A stretch of 64,000 nt of DNA from Salinigranum salinum (GTDB taxonomy: Archaea; Halobacteriota; Halobacteria; Halobacteriales; Haloferacaceae), in assembly GCF_009176545.1 (NCBI RefSeq), contig NZ_VTOJ01000001.1, forward strand, positions 1-64,000, given 5' to 3'. The position numbers and the translations under genes were made by a program. The notes beneath the pieces are model-generated. The model saw nothing but the letters and a program-made list of their open reading frames with translations. It searched no databases and was not told where the DNA came from. Of the stretch, positions 60,185 through 64,000 are shown piece by piece; the stretch's first letter is position 1, and every line of letters begins with the position of its first letter.

Positions 60185-61945
60185 ATGGAGGACCCTTCTG
60201 ATCTACACCGGCGCGCACGGACGTCCACCGGCGAGAGTCCCGGTGATCCGGAGGGGCTGACGCGTCTCTTCGAGGCCGCGATCGAAGAGGTGGACGACGT
60301 CTTCCTCGTCCTCGACCGGAACGGGGAGCTCGTGGTGTGGAACGCCCGGACCGTGGCGGCGACCGGCTACTCGGACGAGGAACTAGCCAGCATGGCGCCG
60401 GCCGACCTCTTCGTCGGGGACGGGTACGCCCGAATCGAGGAAGTGATCCGGGGAACACGCACGGACGGCACCGGGTTCGTGCAGGCCGACCTTCGGAGGA
60501 AAGACGGGGCGTCGGTCCCCAAGGAGTTCACGCTGAGCCGGCTCGACACCGATGACTCGCACAGGGTCGTCGCGGTCGGACGGAACCTCGACAAGGGGAG
60601 TCGCTACCAGCGTCAGTACTACCGCCTGCTCGACCGAATGACCGACGGGTTCTGCGCGCTGGACGCGGAGTGGCGGGTCACCTACCTCAACGAGCAGGCG
60701 TACGCGGCGTACGGCGAGACCGACGACGATCCGATGGGACGGGTCATCTGGGAGGTGTTCCCCGACATCGTCGGCACCGAACACGAGAGCCATCTCCGGG
60801 CGGCCATGGAGGAACAGACGACCCGACAGTACGAGACCTACTACGAACCCCACGACCGGTGGTACGACATCCGTCTCTACCCCGACCGCGAGGGCGTCTC
60901 GATCATGTTCTCCGACGTCACGGAGCGCCGCGAGCGCGAGCGGGAACTCGACCGGGCGAACGAACTGCTGTCTACGCTGCTGAACGGGCTGCCGGTCGGT
61001 GTCCTCGCCGAAGACGAGAACCGACGTGTGGCCGCCGTGAACGAGGAGTTCCTCGACCTGTTCGACGTCTCCGCTGATCCGGAGGCGATCGTGGGTGCGG
61101 ACTGTGCCGTCTTCGCCGAAGAGGAGAAGGGGACGTTCGCCGACCCGGACGGGTTCGTCGCCGGCATCGATGCCAGGATCGACGCCGGCGACCACGTCGC
61201 CGGCGAACAGCTCGAACTCGCGGACGGCCGGGTGTTCGAGCGCAGCTATCTCCCCGTCGACTTCCCCGAGAGGGATGGACACCTGTGGGTGTACCAGGAG
61301 ACGAGCGAGCGGCACGAGTACGAGCGGACGCTCGAGCGGCAGAACGAGCGCCTCGAGCGGTTCGCGAGCGTCGTCAGCCACGACCTGCGGAGTCCACTGG
61401 AAGTCGCGCAGGGACGGGTCGAACTCGCCCGAGAGGAGTGCGACAGCGAGCATCTCGAGGCGGCCGAGGAGGCGCACGAGCGGATCGGACACCTCGTCGA
61501 GGATCTGCTCGTGCTGGCTCGACGGGGAGAGGCGGTCGGCGACGGGGAGTCGGTCGAGGTGGCGGAGGCCGTCCAGCAGTGCGCGAGAACGGTTGGGATC
61601 GACAGCAGTCGTCTCAGAGTCGACAGTGATCTGACGGTGCGTGCGGACAGGAGCCGGTTCCGGCAGTTGCTGGAGAACCTCCTCCGCAACAGCGTCGAGC
61701 ACGGCGGGGAGGCGGTGACGATTACGGTTGGAGACTCCGAGGGGGGGTTCTACGTCGAGGACGACGGCCCGGGAATCCCCCCGGAAGAGAGGGACCGGGT
61801 GTTCGACGCGGGATATTCGACGAACTCGGAGGGGACCGGATTCGGGTTGAGCATCGTCAGCGACGTCGCCGAGGCACACGGCTGGAACGTCACCGTGACC
61901 GAAGGCCGCAGTGGTGGGGCGCGGTTCGAGATAACCACCGAGTAG
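60185..61945 (+). CDS. PAS-domain sensor histidine kinase
   Basis: The 586-residue soluble kinase starts MEDPSDLHRRARTSTGESP. Three PAS-type modules are visible (about 30-130, 140-245, 260-370), including DGFCALDAEWRVTYLNEQA in the second. The DHp phosphoacceptor is His399 in VVSHDLRSPLEV. The ATPase core has N-box LLENLLRNSVEHGG near 495 and VEDDGPGIPPEERDRVFDAGYST, GTGFGLSIVSD near 525-555. No membrane helix or receiver partner is adjacent. The signal is unknown. Confidence 0.92.
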   Translation: MEDPSDLHRRARTSTGESPGDPEGLTRLFEAAIEEVDDVFLVLDRNGELVVWNARTVAATGYSDEELASMAPADLFVGDGYARIEEVIRGTRTDGTGFVQADLRRKDGASVPKEFTLSRLDTDDSHRVVAVGRNLDKGSRYQRQYYRLLDRMTDGFCALDAEWRVTYLNEQAYAAYGETDDDPMGRVIWEVFPDIVGTEHESHLRAAMEEQTTRQYETYYEPHDRWYDIRLYPDREGVSIMFSDVTERRERERELDRANELLSTLLNGLPVGVLAEDENRRVAAVNEEFLDLFDVSADPEAIVGADCAVFAEEEKGTFADPDGFVAGIDARIDAGDHVAGEQLELADGRVFERSYLPVDFPERDGHLWVYQETSERHEYERTLERQNERLERFASVVSHDLRSPLEVAQGRVELAREECDSEHLEAAEEAHERIGHLVEDLLVLARRGEAVGDGESVEVAEAVQQCARTVGIDSSRLRVDSDLTVRADRSRFRQLLENLLRNSVEHGGEAVTITVGDSEGGFYVEDDGPGIPPEERDRVFDAGYSTNSEGTGFGLSIVSDVAEAHGWNVTVTEGRSGGARFEITTE

Positions 61946-62008
61946 TCAGTGCCCGGAGAGACCGACGGGAGAGACGACGGTCTATCGGCCGGAGCCCGTG
62001 AGCGAGGG

Positions 62009-62440
62009 TCAGCGAACGACCGTCACCGTCACGGCCGCCTCGCCCACGACCGCGGTCGCCACCGTCCCGAGGAGCCGTCGGGCGAGTTCGCTGCGATCGC
62101 CACCGTGTCCGCCCATGACGACGTGGTCGACGTCGTGGGCGTCGACGTACGCGAGGATGACGTCGGCGGGGTCGCCCGTCTCGACGGCGGTCTCGATCCG
62201 CCGGTCGGCCTCGGCGGCACGCCGTTCCGCGCGGTCGACGAGCGTGTTCGCGCGCTCGCGGGCGTCCGCTCGCCGCGCCTCGCCGGCGTCGAGGACGCCA
62301 CCCTCGCTCATCGACGCGTCGAGCGGCTGGACCACGTTCAGCACCGTCGTCCGGCAGTCGAACGTCTCGAGCGCGTGCACCAGCGCCTCGTCCGCGAGGG
62401 GTGAGCCGTCGAGCGGGACGAGCACGTGCGAGGGAGCCAT
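62009..62440 (-). CDS. Universal stress protein family
   Basis: The 143-residue protein starts MAPSHVLVPLDGSPLADEAL. HVLVPLDGSPLAD is the UspA N-terminus. HVVMGGHGGDRSELARRLLGTVATAVV near residue 110 gives the GxGx9GS-like ATP loop (GGHGGDRSELARRLLG). The family has ATP-binding and non-binding members. The far longer frame to 63337 is not coding, since the ATG at 62440 is the family start. It follows the DedA gene on the same strand (59 bp). Confidence 0.92.
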   Translation of the reverse strand: MAPSHVLVPLDGSPLADEALVHALETFDCRTTVLNVVQPLDASMSEGGVLDAGEARRADARERANTLVDRAERRAAEADRRIETAVETGDPADVILAYVDAHDVDHVVMGGHGGDRSELARRLLGTVATAVVGEAAVTVTVVR

Positions 62441-62499
62441 GCCGGTGAATGGAGGCGCGAACACAAGGCAACACCGCTTTCGGTGGAGCCGAGAGCGAG

Positions 62500-63027
62500 T
62501 CAGAACAGGAGCGACGACCCTGCGAGGTAGAGGCCGGCGAGCGCCGCCTCGAAGACGAGCGTGCCCGTGGCGGAGTAGAGGAGAAACCGGCGGTCGTCCA
62601 TCTCGGCGAACCCCGCGGGGACGGTGAGCATCCCGCGCGTGAACAGCAGCGCGTTGCTCACCGGCACCGCGATCGGGCCCCAGCGGTCGAACCAGCGGTC
62701 GAACCGGTCGAGCCGGTCGGGCGAGATCCGGAACCACCGCTTCTCTTCGAGGTAGGCGCGGCCGCCGCGCTTCGCGGCTAGGAAGAGCGCGTACTGGCCG
62801 AGCGTCGCGCCGAGGACGGCGACGGCCAGGACGGGGACGAGCGCGTCCGTCCCGAGGAGGACGATCGAGCCGGGGACGATGAGTTCGCTCGGCATGAAGT
62901 ACATCAGCATGGCCCCCTCGAGCACGAACACCCCGAAGAGGGCGACGAGCGCCCACTCGGAGTCGAGCAGCGAGCGCAGGAGGGAGGGCATCTCGTCGAC
63001 CTGTGCGACGACCGCGACGGAGTTCAT
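62500..63027 (-). CDS. DedA family membrane protein
   Basis: The 175-residue protein starts MNSVAVVAQVDEMPSLLRSLL. It has the DedA pattern: FGVFVLEGAMLMYFMPSELIVPGSIVLLG near residue 30-60, LGATLGQYALFLAAKRGGRAYLE near 75-95 and RWGPIAVPVSNALLFTRGMLTVPAGFAEM near 115-145. The Arg in the RGM..PAG segment is the usual membrane-embedded basic residue. Bacterial DedA proteins affect membrane lipid and charge homeostasis; the archaeal role is unclear. Confidence 0.9.
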   Translation of the reverse strand: MNSVAVVAQVDEMPSLLRSLLDSEWALVALFGVFVLEGAMLMYFMPSELIVPGSIVLLGTDALVPVLAVAVLGATLGQYALFLAAKRGGRAYLEEKRWFRISPDRLDRFDRWFDRWGPIAVPVSNALLFTRGMLTVPAGFAEMDDRRFLLYSATGTLVFEAALAGLYLAGSSLLF

Positions 63028-63378
63028 CGTCGGTGGTCTGTGGGCCGAGTGGCAAATCCGTTGTGGTCCGGGACTCGGTTCTGCGAATCACGCTGGAGCC
63101 GATCGGGTGGCTCTGGGCGGTGGACGACGGCGGAGTCGAGGACGGCGTCGGCGGACGAGCGTTCACCGTGAGACGACAGCGGACGGGACGGCGGCGATCG
63201 ACGAGACGAACACGGTCGTGGCAGAACGGTCGCGGCACCGTCGCCCGGTTCGGATCGATTCGAGTGGGACGACGCGGTCGTGGGACGTCGACGTGGATCG
63301 AGGCACGTCGAAGGCGGGGGCGAACGGCGTCGCGCACGGAACGATGCGCCTTTGACGCGCTCTCTCCAATCCGAACGT
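63028..63378. other. Intergenic region between DedA and hemB
   Basis: This 351-bp stretch contains divergent promoters: GATTTGCC (minus, about 63055-63062) for DedA and CCTTTGACG (63350-63358) for hemB, ~27 nt from their starts. The middle reads as GC-rich, basic translations in all frames. No gene or RNA was recognised. Confidence 0.5.
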
Positions 63379-64000
63379 ATGAATCCGACAGACCGCCCGC
63401 GCCGGCTCCGGACGGACGGGATCCGTCCGGTCGTCTCGGAGACGAGTCTGGACGCCACGGACCTCATGGCGCCGGTGTTCGTCGATGCGACCACGGACGA
63501 ACGGGTCGCCATCGAGTCGATGCCGGGCCACGAGCGCGTCCCCGTCGAGGAGGCCGTCGCCCGCGTCACGGAGGTCCAGGAGACGGGGGTCGAGGCTGTC
63601 ATGGTGTTCGGCATCCCCGCGTCGAAGGATCCGGAAGGGAGGCGTGCGTGGGCCGAGGACGGCGTCGTCCAGGAGGCCGTCCGTCGGATCACCCGCGAGA
63701 CCGACGTCTACGTCGCCACGGACGTCTGCATGTGCGAGTACACCGACCACGGCCACTGCGGAATCCTCGAGCGGGGCGCGCGCGAGGACGCCCACCTCAC
63801 CGTGGACAACGACGCCACGCTCGACCACCTGGCGCGGATCGCGCGCTCGCACGCCGCGGCCGGCGCCGACATGGTCGCCCCCAGCGGCATGATGGACGGG
63901 ATGGTCGGGGCCATCCGCGAGGAACTCGACGCGACCGGGCACGCGGAGTGCGCGATCATGTCGTACGCCGCGAAGTACGAGTCCGCCTTCTACGGCCCGT
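63379..64000 (+). CDS. hemB: Delta-aminolevulinate dehydratase (porphobilinogen synthase), 5' part
   Basis: The protein is cut by the window edge at residue 207. It starts MNPTDRPRRLRTDGIRPVV. MAPVFVDATTDERVAIESMPG near residue 30 and VFGIPASKDPEGRRAWAEDG near 77 are typical. The zinc-site cysteines are Cys117, Cys119 and Cys127 in DVCMCEYTDHGHCG. The active-site Lys in SYAAKYESAFYGP near 200 is present. It joins two ALA molecules to porphobilinogen in haem synthesis. The C-terminal third lies beyond 64000. Confidence 0.95.
   Translation, partial: MNPTDRPRRLRTDGIRPVVSETSLDATDLMAPVFVDATTDERVAIESMPGHERVPVEEAVARVTEVQETGVEAVMVFGIPASKDPEGRRAWAEDGVVQEAVRRITRETDVYVATDVCMCEYTDHGHCGILERGAREDAHLTVDNDATLDHLARIARSHAAAGADMVAPSGMMDGMVGAIREELDATGHAECAIMSYAAKYESAFYGP

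Noticed and set aside
63024-63942. Minus ORFs running through the 5' region of hemB
   Set aside because: They are the antisense of hemB and of noncoding DNA and show no domain; hemB itself has its metal-site cysteines and leaderless promoter.

Overview
The window is high-GC DNA from a haloarchaeon (class Halobacteria). Evidence for this: very acidic proteins, strong GC preference at third codon positions, TATA-like boxes 24-30 nt ahead of many start codons (leaderless transcripts), and Halobacteria-typical genes (archaeal RadA, NMD3, PspAB, PGF-CTERM proteins, DUF5786/DUF5789-type and other small haloarchaeal proteins). No tRNA or rRNA gene body, CRISPR array, IS element or replication origin was recognised. 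The order or genus cannot be fixed from the sequence alone.

Layout. 1-500 resembles the multi-promoter upstream region of a haloarchaeal rRNA operon that would run leftward out of the window. 724-10274 carries a small AbrB-like protein, pyrD, valS, a Cys/Met-metabolism PLP enzyme, a SnoaL-like protein and pheST. pheST is preceded by a 25-codon ORF that ends in a phenylalanine run. 10848-17499 has a CBS protein, a divergent FAD oxidoreductase/ornithine-cyclodeaminase pair, and a topoisomerase-zinc-finger/endA/trpS cluster. 17569-23460 is a tandem array of three repeat-rich PGF-CTERM surface proteins; the middle one is frameshifted inside a 27-bp tandem repeat. 23673-41892 holds mostly single genes: two helicases (Ski2-like and XPD/Rad3-like), nmd3, a phosphoribosyltransferase, SDR proteins, htpX-pspAB, radA, and a TusA/SQR-like/DUF1641 sulfur-type cluster. 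42047-46467 has an MDR dehydrogenase, serB, a membrane protein and lpdA. 47274-52118 is a 2-oxoacid dehydrogenase operon (pdhA-pdhB-pdhC) with lipA upstream. 52213-64000 carries a YkgJ-type protein, an NmrA-like protein coupled to a membrane protein, several small haloarchaeal proteins, a PHP phosphoesterase, a PiT permease, a PAS histidine kinase, a UspA, a DedA protein and the 5' part of hemB.

How the genes fit together. Three aminoacyl-tRNA synthetases (Val, Phe, Trp) are present. trpS directly follows endA, whose product removes tRNA introns, and the tRNA-Trp gene of haloarchaea is a known intron-containing gene. LipA, E1 alpha/beta, E2 and E3 would together form a lipoylated 2-oxoacid dehydrogenase complex whose substrate cannot be read from sequence. 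The three surface proteins share a CARDB-like C-terminal domain plus an archaeosortase signal, and differ in low-complexity acidic stalks. Five short genes or probable genes of under 60 codons were found by reading (pheS leader, 34350-34469, 55033-55206, 58298-58462), along with several upstream mini-ORFs that overlap main start codons.
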